The notes: generated by a model not told the origin, from the letters alone. A DNA stretch of 64,000 nucleotides from Angiostrongylus vasorum (GCA_018806985.1 JADANN010000202.1:2971001-3035000), one strand, 5' to 3'; counted from the stretch's first letter, positions 36,166-47,389 are shown. A program made the numbers and translations.

Positions 36166-36465
36166 TTCTTGGAACTGTATTAAGTAGATAACACTAAGCA
36201 ATATTGTGTTCTCCTACTTACGTGTTTCTCAGCTTTCCTATGTTGCTGCAATACAGGAAGAATCATGAACTCGGCAAGGTAGGCAGGGAATCAAATGTTC
36301 CTTAACCACCTTACCACGTTCACAATGTTTTCGTTAGCTAAGGAAGCTGCTCACATTCTCCTGTCCATCCCTGAACCTCCATCGTTCACGTTCACGCTGT
36401 GAAGTTGGTATGCGAATTATATCGCTCCTACAGAACAGGAATGGTCTGGTTTTTTGCATCTTTCT
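36166..36465. other. Spacer, nothing recognised
   Basis: Between the 3' end of RTE copy B and the coding-like block at 36466. Confidence 0.4.
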
Positions 36466-37079
36466 TTAAAGAGTTTTGCAGATCCGAGTAAAAGCTTTCT
36501 TTAATCGGTGAAGAGAGTTTAGTGTTAGTGATACATGATTCACAATACCAAAGCCTTCCCAGGACCCTGCTTCCTGTGAGTTTTCACTTATGTCAACATT
36601 GCTTCCTTGGTTTAACGCCATGTAGGCAAAATACATCTCGACAACTCGGTATGAGAACTGGAGTAAATCTGCTGATGGAAATTGAAGAAAGATCTTTAAG
36701 ATTTTCTGCATGATCTTTTCGGGAGTGGACGCTTGAGGATTTGTAGCCGATGAGATTGCATGTATGTAATAATCTGACAAGAGAACTGGGACGACATCAT
36801 CTATCTTCATCTACGTGCCTTTCCTAAAGACTTTCGAAGTAGAGTTGCCACACCAGGAAATTGTTGTTGAAGCTCAATGGGAACGCTACTTTCCTTTCTT
36901 GGATGCAACTTTATTTCGTTATTAGATAGGATCCAGTGGCCATTGGAATTACTTTCTCGAATTTTGCAAATCTAGTAAGTATTGCCAGTTCTCTCTCAAA
37001 TCCTTCAGTGGTAACTTCTTTGGAGTCTCCCAAGATGAGAGTTGAGCAGTTCTGCGGCTTACAAAATTCTGCGCAGGCT
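36466..37079 (-). pseudogene. Unrecognised coding-like block with frame breaks
   Basis: Three consecutive minus-strand blocks look protein-like but lie in three frames. Block 1 (37079-36911) reads ACAEFCKPQNC..LILGDSKEVTT..KVIPMATGSYLITK then stop. Block 2 (about 36910-36812) reads KLHPRKESSVPIELQQQF..LLRKS. Block 3 (36810-36466, 114 codons from ATG) reads MKIDDVVPVLLSDYYIHA..LKKAFTRICKTL then stop. Amino-acid composition is balanced and the segments look like one helical protein. I recognise no family. It could be a decayed gene or part of an unfamiliar transposon; introns do not obviously explain the frame changes because there is no room for them. Confidence 0.35.
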
Positions 37080-37189
37080 CATTAACTCGTGGGTTTCTGC
37101 CAACACACGGGTTTCATGGATTTCAAACTTTTGACATTATTCTCTAGAAAGCCTTGAATGTGTTGATCGTATCTGGTATTCATATTAAA

Positions 37190-37474
37190 AAAGGATAAAG
37201 GATGAAGCTCTCGGCGTTGATCAATCCTTCAGGGATGCGCCATGCATTCGACTTCATTAAGCATCGTTTGGAGGTGATTGAATGCACATCTGGCCCTTAC
37301 AATGACTCGCGGTGGCCTACTGATATATCGAGATAGTGCTGCTATCCTCCCAGACAAGTCTGGTACCAATTTGCCGTCTCCGGAGTGATGGAAGGCTTGG
37401 TGGGCCATGGGCGCAGGGATCGATTCCACGTTTGTGTTGCAGAGTGCCTCCTACCACTGCGGCATACGCGCCCG
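37190..37474 (-). mobile_element. SINE family I copy
   Basis: Minus-strand full-length copy, from the aaaaaaggataaagg tail through ctctcggcgttgatcaatcc, agacaagtctggtaccaatttgcc and the head (gtgcctcctaccactgcggcatacgcgcc). The A box has a point change (gcggcat against gcgccac). Confidence 0.8.
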
Positions 37475-37764
37475 CTATCCATATTAGTTGCCATTATTGC
37501 ATTTCGAAACTATATGAATACATCAACAAACCCAAGTTTGCGACGGTTAGTGGTGTGGGAGTGCAAAGGTGAGGACGGATTGATTCTATGTTAAATTGTG
37601 GAACAGCATCATAATTCTGAGGATTTCTGTTTTGCTGTGGATTATCCAGTGGCGAACTCGTTTGTCCGTCCAGCTTTACGAGCTGAGCTTATGGAATTGT
37701 GAATCCCCCAGAGCCAAGCGGCTAATCGTGATAAACTCAAACAGTCTCTGACTCATTTCGCTCC
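37475..37764. other. Spacer, nothing recognised
   Basis: Short random ORFs only. Confidence 0.4.
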
Positions 37765-37900
37765 ATATATTCTTGTTGAGCAAACAGGAGGTGTTATTTT
37801 ATTCCTTATTACTGTAGACCTGACGTTTCGGCGCATTTCTCTTCTTCTGAGCCTGGAAAGTCAAGTTGACTGCAATATACCCAACCAAACACCTACATAA
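37765..37900 (-). mobile_element. PLE terminal segment fragment (family 1)
   Basis: Reads on the minus strand as ccaggctcagaagaagag..gccgaaacgtcagg then aacacctcctgtttgctcaac. The hammerhead-like core has CAGAAGA where CTGAAGA is expected, so it is probably inactive. Confidence 0.6.
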
Positions 37901-38496
37901 CCAGCCAGAGAAGATAATAAACTGCTGAAAATTCTCAATTCATTCAATTAAAGTTCCCGAGTTCCCATAATATTCCGCAAGTTCTTCTGAGACGCATATG
38001 GTCGTAGAATTCACCAAAATGTCAACTTAGATGAAGGCGAATCCTCTTTAAGATTCATTTATAGTGGAAAAGCGTGTTCTTAGATTCCCTCAAAGGTCAG
38101 AGCCCTGAAAATATGCAGTAATCTACATTACCAAGCGACGCGTGGGAGGATGAATCTGGACTATTTTTTTCTTATAGTCCGAAGAAATCTTTCCGATTCG
38201 ACGATTTGTCCATCATTGCAGATCAGTTTATAAAAGGTAACTATAATAGATTCATACATTTCTCTCAAAATTGACATCTATCATCCGCTTCGAGTTTGCA
38301 TATGATTTCTAAGAAGTTACATGAGAACTCACTATTAAGGGAAGGTCAAGGAAGTCGTCCTTTACCCACAAAAAACTTTTCCATAACAGATTTTTTTGTG
38401 TAGCAATTATTGAATGCCAATTTATCAACTTATTGAAAAACAAGCAAAGGTAGAACGAAATCTCTATGAACCGTGTCAGAAACTAAGCAGCGATAG
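37901..38496. other. No supported gene
   Basis: AT-rich spacer with no recognised feature. Confidence 0.4.
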
Positions 38497-38620
38497 TTCC
38501 CAGGACCGACTTTCTATTAACCTCGGCATTGGATTATAAATGGGTCGTTTTGTTTTTTCAGCAATCGCGATGGTGTTATACAGCACACGTTTGCTTCCAT
38601 AACACACACAACGCAACAGT

Positions 38621-38657
38621 AGCTGACGTTTCGGCAGAATCGCCTTCTTCAGAGCCT
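38621..38657 (-). ncRNA. Hammerhead-ribozyme-like motif (PLE), well conserved
   Basis: On the minus strand: aGGCT, CTGAAGA, extra A, stem II GGC/GCC with loop GATTCT, GAA, ACGT, C, AGCT. All invariant core positions (CUGANGA and GAA) and a GUC cleavage triplet are present. Stem I pairs GGCU with AGCU (one wobble). Same architecture as 29948-29985. Confidence 0.65.
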
Positions 38658-38748
38658 GGAAGAGTGCACTAATACGCAACTTACTAGGTCAAACGCTTCA
38701 CCACCACAAAACAGAAGGCTAGTAGATTATGTATCAGTGTACCCTTCC

Positions 38749-38785
38749 AGGCTCTGAAGAAGGCGGTACTGCCTAAACGTCAGCT
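38749..38785 (+). ncRNA. Hammerhead-like motif (PLE), one core change
   Basis: aGGCT, CTGAAGA, A, GGC..GCC hairpin, then TAAACGTC where GAAACGTC is expected; G12 is replaced by T, a position known to be essential in hammerheads. It faces the 38621-38657 copy in the inverted pair. Confidence 0.5.
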
Positions 38786-38912
38786 ACTGCTGTGTTGTGT
38801 GTGTTATGGAAGCAAACGTGTGTTGTATAACAACATCGTGATTGCTGAAAAAAGAAAACGACCTATTTATAAACCAATGGCGAGGTTAATAGAAAGTCGA
38901 TCCCTGGAGCTA

Positions 38913-39337
38913 ATGTCACGTTTGTACTTTCATTTATCTCGTAAATCTCGTTTGCCAAAATGCGCAGATTACAATGAGCTTTTTAAATCCTGATATGCCA
39001 CTTTGGGAATGCGCCATTGATTTCCGAAACCTTTATCAATGTAAAGGAGTACACGACCGAGTAATCGAGTTATCCATTGATGCCCGATTGCTTTGCACAA
39101 AATCTATGGTATAGAACTAATCAGGAGACAACTTCACTTGTAGTAATTCACAGAATTTTAGTGAATGTAGATCGAAAACTTAGGAAAGTAGATTTTAGGT
39201 TAAAAGAAAACGTGGAGTTGATTACTTCGAACAAAAGAACATCTACATAGTTGCTGACTAAATATTTTGCAAACCGACTGAATTTTTAACTCGGTGTTAG
39301 TAATCGGTACTTCTTGGATTGGGATTGGATCTGAAGG
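38913..39337. other. No supported gene
   Basis: Nothing recognised. Confidence 0.4.
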
Positions 39338-39752
39338 GCTAACACAACCACAGCGCTGCTGAGATATTTGCAAAACTCCGGACTGCAGGTGCCTGCGGTG
39401 GGGAAAACGAACACGCTATTATTCTTTCCGGAGGCTAATGCGTCCACCACCACACCATACGGGTTCATCGTTTCGCCTGTCTCTTTGCTAGTTCTATCGA
39501 TTCGTGCCATCAGTCCCGTTGACCGGTGATTGCTGATGGCAAGAATGGATAGAGCTAGCTGAGAGACAGGCGAAACGAAGGACCCGCATGTGTAGTGGTG
39601 GACGCGTTACTCCTGAAAGTGTAATAATGTGTTCGTTCCCCACCGCAAACAGCTGCTGTCCGGAGTTTTGCAAGTATCTCAGCAACGTTCTGGTCGTATT
39701 TCGCTTTATACCAGCCGTAAAAAAATTGTGGTAAACAGAAAGCAAAGAGTAA
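39338..39752. repeat. Fold-back element, near full length
   Basis: Palindromic halves meet near 39530: gctgagatatttgcaaaactccgg, accaccacaccatacgggttc and tctatcgattcgtgccatc on the left; gatggcaagaatggatagagctagctg, gaaggacccgcatgtg and ccggagttttgcaagtatctcagc on the right. The right arm ends in a terminal motif with aaagagtaaaa. Mirror-image ORFs on both strands are not genes. Confidence 0.75.
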
Positions 39753-39914
39753 AACATTGTGAAGGGTTAAAATTTCCGTAGAACAAAATCTCCATGTGAG
39801 TGCAATCAGAAATATTACGAATTGGCTCTTATAGAAACAAGAAGCTTGACTGGAATTGCTAACAAAAGTGATATAATATGCTATATCGAATGCTGCAGGA
39901 TGGACTGATCTATG

Positions 39915-40170
39915 CGATACAAATTATTATCCACGAGCAATCATTACAACCAACAACCGCCCTGTATAAAACCGATTCACCGGGCGAGGTTGCGCCACTC
40001 GAGCGAAACTTCTTTGATTAAGACCCGACTCGAAACGGCGATGAAGACACCGTTGGGACACTGAGAACACACAGACACTGAGAAGGCGAGCGACTTTGGA
40101 CCATCGACTTAGGTCGTCGGCTCTCACTACGAGGATGTCGAAACATTAGCCGAATAAACACCTTTGTCAA
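39915..40170 (+). mobile_element. PLE terminal segment (family 2), decayed
   Basis: Carries gattcaccgggcgagg, tggaccatcgacttaggtcgtcggctc, then gatgtcgaaacattagccgaataaac (40119-40151). The CTGANGA half is replaced by ctcacta, so only the 3' half of the hammerhead-like core survives. Confidence 0.55.
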
Positions 40171-41389
40171 CTTCGTGTTATGGTTGAAATGACAACCAAT
40201 TTGCAGATGTTTATACCGTTGCTGAAAATGGAGAACCTTGAGAGCAGAAAAAAGATTACGATGTACTTTATCGTCAAAATCAATTTCGAAGTGACGAAAC
40301 AGGTCAGAAGGAAATCCAGGATAACTCGCCACTTTTCGTTTCCATCCAACTGAGTTATACAGAAAAACCACGCTTAGAATCTGCATTATGGTATTTTTAC
40401 CATGGATGATTCCAGATTTGCAAAAGGGAAAAAACTTGATCTGCACTGGTAATTGGTTAATTGCACCGTTTAAAAATGATAAAAAGGGATTTTTTACTTA
40501 TTTCCAGTAAAGCAGCGTTTGAACTAACGGAGACATATTTAGGGTGATAGAATTTCTCTAAAAGAAAAAGACATGTGTTAGACAACGAGTATCTTCTAAA
40601 GGCCACCTAGGATTGATAAGTAACTTCTAGTGTTGATGGCACTAGTTTCTACGAAAATCAACGTCTTGTGTGAGGTCGTATTCTTTACGGCTGCAGAAGA
40701 AGACGTTTAAAACACTTCAGAGATAACTTTACTCTTCAGCAAAAGGTTTGTGAAAAAAAAGCTGCGCCGATGTATTACCTGTTTACCTGTCTGTTCTAAG
40801 CTGCTAGTTGTTAGCAGTTTTTTTTGAAATTTCAAACACTTGCGCCAATTGAAATAATTACATAGAATGAAAAAAATTATGAGTGTAAAATGACCTGAAA
40901 TCAATTCGGCTACGTTCTGCCTAACAATGAACGTTCGACATGTTATTTATCGAGGACCGAAAGAGAACGATTTCTAATGGTTGCACTCAGCGAGGATGTC
41001 AATTGAGTATTTCCATCGCTTTTTTCGAAAGTGCGCTTTTATTGCAACCAGTGATAGCTATATTTGCAAATTTTACGCATCGATTGAAAAAAGGTGAAGC
41101 ACTAATCGAGAAATGTGACAATTTCATTAAAGTACTAAAGGATAATTTAACTTAAACCTTATGCGCACCCACGGAGAACTGTGGAGATCGCAGAGAAATG
41201 AAGCGCCGCTGTTCGCTCTTTGGGATTTTGTTAGAGCGAAAAAGAATCCATTTAGTTAATAACAGCCATGGTCAACCAAGTAGAATATGAAGCGCTAATC
41301 GAGAAATATGGAATATGGGAAGAAATATTGGAGACAGGACGGCAAATATGGGAAGTTGGTTGCATAGCGATTTAGTTGGTTGAAGCTAT
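40171..41389. other. No supported gene
   Basis: A 142-codon minus-strand ORF (40018-40446) begins here and runs into the PLE segment; it has no motif and is not supported as a gene. The rest is AT-rich spacer. Confidence 0.4.
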
Positions 41390-41664
41390 AAAGCATAAAG
41401 TCTCGGCGTTGATCAATCTCTGAGGGATGCGTCATGCATTCGACTTCAATAATTATCGTTGGAGGTGATTGAATGCATATCTGGCCTCTACAATGACTCG
41501 CGGTGGCCTACCGATGTATCGAGCCAGTGCTGCTATCCTCCCAGACAAGTCTGGTACCAATTTGCCGACCCCGGAGGGATGGAAGACTTGGTGAGCCATG
41601 GACGCTGGGATCGATTCCACTTGTGTGTTGCAGGGCGCCTCCAAGCAATGCGCCACACGCGCCG
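41390..41664 (-). mobile_element. SINE family I copy
   Basis: Full-length minus-strand copy: tail aagcataaag, ctcggcgttgatcaatc, agacaagtctggtaccaat, then head cagggcgcctccaagcaatgcgccacacgcgcc, retaining most of the A box. Confidence 0.8.
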
Positions 41665-41689
41665 TTTAGTTGGCTGAATAGATTACAGT

Positions 41690-41850
41690 TAACTTGACAT
41701 TTCAAAAATCTACGAAAGGCGAAATACAGCGAAACGTCAGCTTGTTGGTAAAAAAAATGAGCAAAGTAATAATTTCTTATTTGCTAGTCAAAGGAAAAAA
41801 AAGTGAATTATTAAATAAACGTAGAGGTTAATAGAAAGTCGACCCTGAGA
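41690..41850 (+). mobile_element. Solo PLE terminal segment (family 1)
   Basis: Decayed hammerhead-like block at 41709-41744 (ctacgaaaggcgaaatacagcg then gaaacgtcagctt) followed, after an A-rich spacer, by gaggttaatagaaagtcgaccctgagaat at 41825. The 3' half of the core, including GUC, is intact; the CTGANGA half is not. Confidence 0.6.
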
Positions 41851-42469
41851 ATAGCCAAGGAATTTTGAGATGACCTACAGTTCCTTGTCACGGTGTTAGA
41901 GCTTCAAAAGTTTTCTGATACACGCCACAGTTTACTGCTTTACAGTTGACGTGAGGCTGCGTTCCGGTATCCAGTAACGATGCACAGTTTGAGTTTAGCG
42001 CTAATAGTGACATTATGCCTTGATGAAGCACGGTGTGCCTACTCTTGGATATATTCTTGCCAAAAATCCTAAAACAGCAACATACCAGAAGTTTGACGCT
42101 CCCGTTGATTCTTGACCAAACGGAGTCCATCAAGCAACTCCCTTGAACGAAGGGAGGAACAGAGTTTTTCTTATCTATTTTTGGGTTATTTCATTAATTA
42201 AATTACTGATAGTACAAGTGTAAAGACCTGAATACTTGGACTTCCAAGTAGATTTCGATTCTAATGGGAATTTGCTAGTTAAAGAAGACATTCTTCTCAA
42301 GCGTATTCGTAAGAAAAGTTCAAAGCCACTGAAACATCGGGCAGTATTGAATAAACATTATTACTGGCAACTTTACTTCTGCTCAGTAAAAATTTTAATA
42401 CTTCATAAACCGAAAAACTTTCCTTTAATCATTAATGAGCTTATGTTGAAATCTTAGCCAAGTGATGTT
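41851..42469. other. No supported gene
   Basis: Short random ORFs; nothing recognised. Confidence 0.4.
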
Positions 42470-42660
42470 CCACTGAAGAAGATTCTACTCGATACTAGGG
42501 CGAACATACCACATTAAGAGTACGAAGAACTGCACATCGACTCGGGTCGTCGGCACTGACGGCACTGAGGAAAGCAAAGACGTCGAAACGTTAGCCGAGT
42601 AAAGTTTATTTCATCAATCTTGTGTCAGCTCATCAATGAAAGAAGGTACAAAGTGTTGAC
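42470..42660 (+). mobile_element. PLE terminal segment (family 2)
   Basis: Contains gactcgggtcgtcgg, then the hammerhead-like motif at 42561-42596: ggca, CTGAGGA, a weakened hairpin, GAAACGTT, AGCC. It ends in gagtaaagtttatttcatcaatcttgtg. Core bases are kept but stem II is degraded (aagc against acgtc). Confidence 0.6.
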
Positions 42661-43084
42661 CTGTTTTCGAAAGCGTCGGTATTGCCTCCCAGGTTATCAG
42701 CACTTTCCACATTAGGAATACAGTTGGAGATTTCGAGTTCTTCTCATCCTGTTGAATGACCCACCGTATATCCCCCCACTTTGGTACCCATGATCCTCTA
42801 GAACGATGAAGCGAAGAAATATTGTTAGATGAGGAAAGGTTTTCGAAACTGTCATCTAAAAACCTACTCCCGAATGAGGTTATTTCAACCGAGTTATTTG
42901 CACCCACAAGATTCGACCAAATGCGGCTACGAATACCTACATCCCAAGACTGAACAGTTGTTGACAATCGACTCGAAACATCGTGGCTGTGAAGAAGATA
43001 AAGGTGGCAATGCGACAACCACGACAAGGAATAGATATCAATCGAGTGTGAGCTCGTGAATAAAATCAAATATGGTAACTCTAT
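42661..43084. other. Spacer without a supported gene
   Basis: A 342-codon minus-strand ORF (42614-43642) crosses this interval, but its N-terminal half is RTE copy C and its remainder has no motif. I treat the extension as chance read-through. Confidence 0.45.
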
Positions 43085-43544
43085 GTTTTTCCTAGTGCTG
43101 TAGTTCACCTGCATCACCTGTGGTCCCGTTGATCGTTGAGTGACTGTAGCGGGGGGCCAGTAAATCTTCCATTTTTCTCTGTCGCATGCAAGAGTAACCC
43201 AGTGGGTTCTGCTCGATTTAGGGACTCCTCGAGCATCATATCTTTCCTCTAAGCTCTTCGTGAAGAACTCTGACCATCGAATCGGTGGTCTTCTCGCAGT
43301 ACGCTTGACATCCCGAGGAATCCAGTCACTAACGGCTGTTGTCCATCGGTTGTCATTTCTACCCATTACATGTCCGGCCCTCCTTCGACTGTTTGGCGTA
43401 CAGAACGACATCTTTGATTTTTGATCGTTGACGCAGGTCGGAGCTTCGGATCCCTTTTCCTTATTTGTGTGAAACAAACGGGATACTCCTAGCATCGTTC
43501 TTTCGACTGCGCGATCGATAACGCTGAGTGACCTTTCATCCAGC

Positions 43545-44093
43545 TTACGCAACGACCAGGTTTTCGACACATACGTTGAGGCAGGAAGTACCGTTGAGGC
43601 GAAAAGGTGGGCACAGAGTCGGGTGTTCTTTGCTCTGTTCACTACATCCTCTATCCCGTTGAAAGCTCCTCAAGCCACTCGTTTTCTTCTGCTCAGCTCT
43701 GAAGCTAAGTCGTTCAACATGCTGATTTCCCAACCTAGATAGGAATAACTGGATCATTCGGTGATATTCGTTCCGTTGAGCGTGAATGGGTCGTACGAAA
43801 CCAATCCGTTCCTCATGAACATAGCTTTTTGTGAGATTTAGTCGAAGACCAATCTTTCCACAGGGTTTATCAAAGTCGGCAAGCATGCATTCCGCTTGGC
43901 TAATGTTTGGTGTTATAAGGACGATGTCACCAGCAAAGCGAAGATGGTGCAACTGCCGACCATCGATTTTCACTCTCGTATTATCTCCGACCATTACTGC
44001 TGCTCTTCTGTCTTTAAGGTCTTCTTTTATCGCCTGTCTGCGTTGTTTCGCAAGTTCGGACATTAGTTCGCGGTTGCCTGCAGCTCGTGCCAT
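43545..44093 (-). pseudogene. RTE copy C: linker joined to RT palm
   Basis: AIKEDLKDRRAAVMV (linker) runs directly into NTRVKIDGRQLHHLRFAGDIVLITP (RT motif C region), showing an internal deletion of roughly the fingers and motifs A and B seen in copy B. The second motif-C residue pair is GD rather than DD. Confidence 0.8.
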
Positions 44094-44282
44094 TCCACAC
44101 TGGCGTATCAGCTCGAGAGTTTCTCTTGGTGACTTTCGGACTCTCAGCTTTCATAGCGCTAACGTGAAGGTGTTGAATGAGCCGATCGTATATTTCGTCG
44201 ATGTTATCGACAACGGCATCTTCCCAACAGCCGACTAATGAATTGAATAAGTCCCTGTTTGTGGTGGTTCTGGAATTTAGGT

Positions 44283-46086
44283 TTTGAATTTAGCGGCTTT
44301 TTCTCCTTTCCGCGACAAATAGAATCTTGCACTGAAGGAGACGATGGTCTCATCGCGTGTAGAATTTTGAGACAACTGCGACATCGGTTAGGGATAACCT
44401 AGTTGCTGTGATGTGGTCTATTTCTTTATGGTTCTCTCCATTGGGAGACTCCCACGTCCAGCGTAGAGGGCGGGCCTTCTGGAACTGCGAGTTCGTGGAT
44501 GGTCTTGGTCGTCATGATAAACTCAGATAGCCGCTCACCTTGTTAGTTCCATTCTAATCCATGGGTCCTAATGTGACGTTCTTCATTCGTTCTTCTTGGT
44601 CCATTCTTGGCGTTGAAATCTCCAGTGATGACCTTGATGAATGTATTGTCTTCTCTGTAAAACTTCTCCAAGTTCACATAGAACGCTTCGACTTCTTCTT
44701 CGTCATAGTTTGATGTCGGCGCGTAAACGACGAAGATTGTCAAAGTCGGTATTGATCCGCATATTTCTAATCGTAGAAGTCCGATTCGGGTTGTAAGCTG
44801 TTCGAATGAATCGATGTTCATGGACAAACTCGTGTTGACAAGAATGCCGACGCCGCCGACTCTCTACTGTCGCATGTTCCGACGAACAATTCTTCTCCGG
44901 TGTCACAGACAGCGTTGAATGGGTGACGTCGTGTCTTCTCGGCCAAACCGATGACGTCGTCCCTTATCCTTCTTGCTTGCATAGGTAAGTCTTCTATCGA
45001 GGACTCGGATGCAAGTGTAAGTGCATACTAGATAGAGATCGTCACCTTAGTTCTTTGTAATTCAGGCAGCATCCATTGGCGCTGAGATTTTAGCAGCCTC
45101 TCCGTACTCGTCCTACCCAACGCAGCGAAATGGGGGCTCTTTCGGGGTCAGGAGAATAAGGGGGTTTCTTTTACTGTGTTTGGGGTTTTTGAATTTAGCG
45201 GCTTTTTTCTCCTTTCCGCGACAAATAGAATCTTGCACGAAGGAGACGATGGTCTCATCGCGTGTAGAATTTTGAGACAACTGCGACATCGGTTAGGGAT
45301 AAACCTATTTGCTGTGATGTGGTCTATTTCTTTATGGTTCTCTCCATTGGGAGACTCCCACGTCCAGCGTAGAGGGCGGGCCTTCTGGAACTGCGAGTTC
45401 GTGGATGGTCTTGGTCGTCATGATAAACTCAGATAGCGCTCACCTTGTTAGTTCCATTCTAATCCATGGGTCCCAATGTGACGTTCTTCATACGTTCTTC
45501 TTGGTCCATTCTTGGCGTTGAAATCTCCAGTGATGACCTTGATGAATGTATTGTCTTCTCTGTAAAACTTCTCCAAGTTCACATAGAACGCTTCGACTTC
45601 TTCTTCGTCATAGTTTGATGTCGGCGCGTAAACGACGAAGATTGTCAAAGTCGGTATTGATCCGCATATTTTTAATCGTAGAAGTCCGATTCGGGTTGTA
45701 AGCTGTTCGAATGAATCGATGTTCATGGACAAACTCGTGTTGACAAGAATGCCGACGCCGCCGACTCCTCTACTGTCGCATGTTCCGACGAACAATTCTT
45801 CTCCGGTGTCACAGACAGCGTTGAATGGGTGACGTCGTGTCTTCTCGGCCAAAGCCGATGACGTCGTCCCTTATCCTTCTTGCTTGCATAGGCAAGTCTT
45901 CTATCGAGGACTCGGATGCAAGTGTAAATGCATACTAGATACAGATCGTCACCTTAGTTCTTTGTAATTCAGGCAGCGTCCATTGGCGCTGAGATTTTAG
46001 CAGCCTCTCCGTACTCGTCCTACCCAACGCAGCGAAATGGGGGGCTCTTTCGGGGTCAGGAGAACAAGGGGGTTTTTTTTACTGTG
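44283..46086. repeat. ~905-bp tandem duplication inside RTE copy C
   Basis: gaatttagcggctttt starts at 44286 and again at 45191, and the two units stay nearly identical to their ends at about 45180 and 46086 (gtcaggaga.taaggggg.tt..tttactgtgttt). Differences are a handful of single-base changes and indels (for example ccgactctctact/ccgactcctctact, ggccaaaccgatg/ggccaaagccgatg). Such high identity implies a recent event or an assembly artefact. Confidence 0.85.
45448..45852 (-). pseudogene. RTE copy C: endonuclease domain, unit 1
   Basis: 134-codon frame with [38 protein letters not shown] and the catalytic-type [11 protein letters not shown] motif of RTE AP-like endonucleases. It ends at a stop after THGLEWN, well short of the complete domain, and the start region (TICTYNA in relatives) is out of frame upstream. 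Unit 2 of the tandem duplication (44543-44906) carries the same sequence, with one extra frame break. Confidence 0.8.
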
Positions 46087-46518
46087 TTTAGCATTTTGAT
46101 ACCCACATATATCTTGCTGGGTTCTGAACGTGGTGGCTGGGCATACTTACGGGTAGCTTGCCAGGCCCTCCCAGAGTGGACGTGGAACTTGTTTGTTGAA
46201 AGCGACTCCTAACCGCATCCCATATACTTCCCTGTCACTTGATTGCAGGCTTTTGGCGGAATTGACTCGTAGAATACAATCCGCATAATAGAGAACGCAC
46301 CCACACACGCATGCATGAATACGCCTAGCAAATACAAAAAGTATGTGCCAAATCGGTACAGCAGAAGCAGGGAGTCCATCCCCTGGATCCATCTGCGTTC
46401 AGGGAAGCAAAGTTCACTTTTGGTCCGCGATTAACCTCCTATCCGCCACCTGGGTACACGCCACGTAGCCTCACGACTTACCGGCTCAAGATCTCTCATG
46501 TGAGGGAGATCCGTGGTG

Positions 46519-47079
46519 TGCTGTAGTTAAGAAAAATAATCCAGATGAAAGCTCATCCTTAAGCAAATGGTCATGGCTCGATTACTTCTGCATTACCTCA
46601 CCTTGGATGAAAAATAGAACAGAAATAAATCAGCAGATTTTTGTTATACTGGGCACTTTGTAAATTTTTTTGCACTTTACATCTTTGATTGTTTACCAAG
46701 GATAGAGAGTGTTCATGTATCTCAAGCTGCCTTTCTGTAGGCTTGACTAAGTTAGGACGCGTTTGAAATTTCTCCTTGTCAATCCTACAAAGAGAAGCTC
46801 TTATGGAAACGATTCGCTGAAAGATTTACAAACGAATGGTGACATACATTCAAGTGATTTCTAAAGGACGACAACAGTTTGAGGTAACGGTCTTCTAGCG
46901 CTCTTGCTCACAGCTCATTCAGGATCTGCCAGCGCGAAATCATTTTCAATCAGCAAATGAACAGCTAAGCAGAATCGCTTTGGTGTTGGCTGTTCAAATA
47001 TCAAGTAAGTAGATTAGATCTTCTGTAATATTTTTGTACACTTAAAAAACCAAAAGTTTCGTGCAGTTCTCAAGACTGA
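46519..47079. other. No supported gene
   Basis: Nothing recognised. Confidence 0.4.
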
Positions 47080-47240
47080 CTCTCTATTAACTTCGGCAAT
47101 CATCAGACGATTAGCTATTTCCCTCATGAGCAGACACGAGCTTTTTAACAAAAGATTTATTCGTTAAAATGCTGGCTAAGATTTCGGCCGTTTCGCCTTC
47201 CTCAGGGCCTGGAAAGGTCGGGTTGACGCGCAATCTACTC
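47080..47240 (-). mobile_element. Solo PLE terminal segment (family 1)
   Basis: gactgactctctattaacttcggc at the left, then a hammerhead-like motif at 47174-47210 which on minus reads aGGCC, CTGAGGA, AGGC..GCC hairpin, GAAATCTTAGCC. CTGAGGA and GAA are kept, but the stem III/cleavage bases differ (ATCT for ACGT). A second decayed plus-strand fragment (ctaggctctgaggaacg) lies at 47348-47385. Confidence 0.6.
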
Positions 47241-47389
47241 AGTGAAACACTAATGTTCAATAGAAGCTATTTACAATGCGAGTAAAAATTAATGTCTCGA
47301 ATTTTTTTCTCCCGGGGTTGCAAAAGTGATTGAGTGCGAAAATTGCGTGCCAATTTAACTTTTCTAGGCTCTGAGGAACGTGTTACAGC

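Larger units (their letters stand above)
38497..38912. mobile_element. Inverted pair of PLE family-1 terminal segments
   Basis: Two copies, left on minus and right on plus, form a palindrome with a short spacer (about 38690-38730). Each arm runs from a ccag gctctgaagaaggcg hammerhead-like motif, through tgtgttatggaagcaaacgtg, to gaggttaatagaaagtcg at the outside. The 3' ends point outward and the 5' ends meet in the centre, an arrangement different from a tandem PLE insertion. Confidence 0.75.
43085..46518 (-). mobile_element. RTE-clade LINE, copy C with internal duplication and deletion
   Basis: Minus-strand element whose 5' end (gatctctcatgtgagggagatccgtgg at 46490-46517) matches copies A and B. 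Order on minus: 5' UTR 46518-45960, endonuclease (unit 1), a tandem second unit repeating the 5'-UTR end plus endonuclease (45180-44283), linker 44280-43985, then a jump that deletes the first half of the RT, RT palm and C-terminal region to about 43100. RT motif C reads FAGD (43926-43937) instead of FADD, so the polymerase would be dead even apart from the deletion. Confidence 0.85.

Noticed and set aside
40018..40446. 142-codon minus-strand ORF
   Set aside because: Partly antisense to a PLE terminal segment, with no recognisable domain.
42614..43642. 342-codon minus-strand ORF, the longest in the window
   Set aside because: Its first ~170 codons are the C-terminal region of RTE copy C, and the rest reads antisense or random DNA up to a PLE terminal segment. 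It is chance read-through, not a gene.
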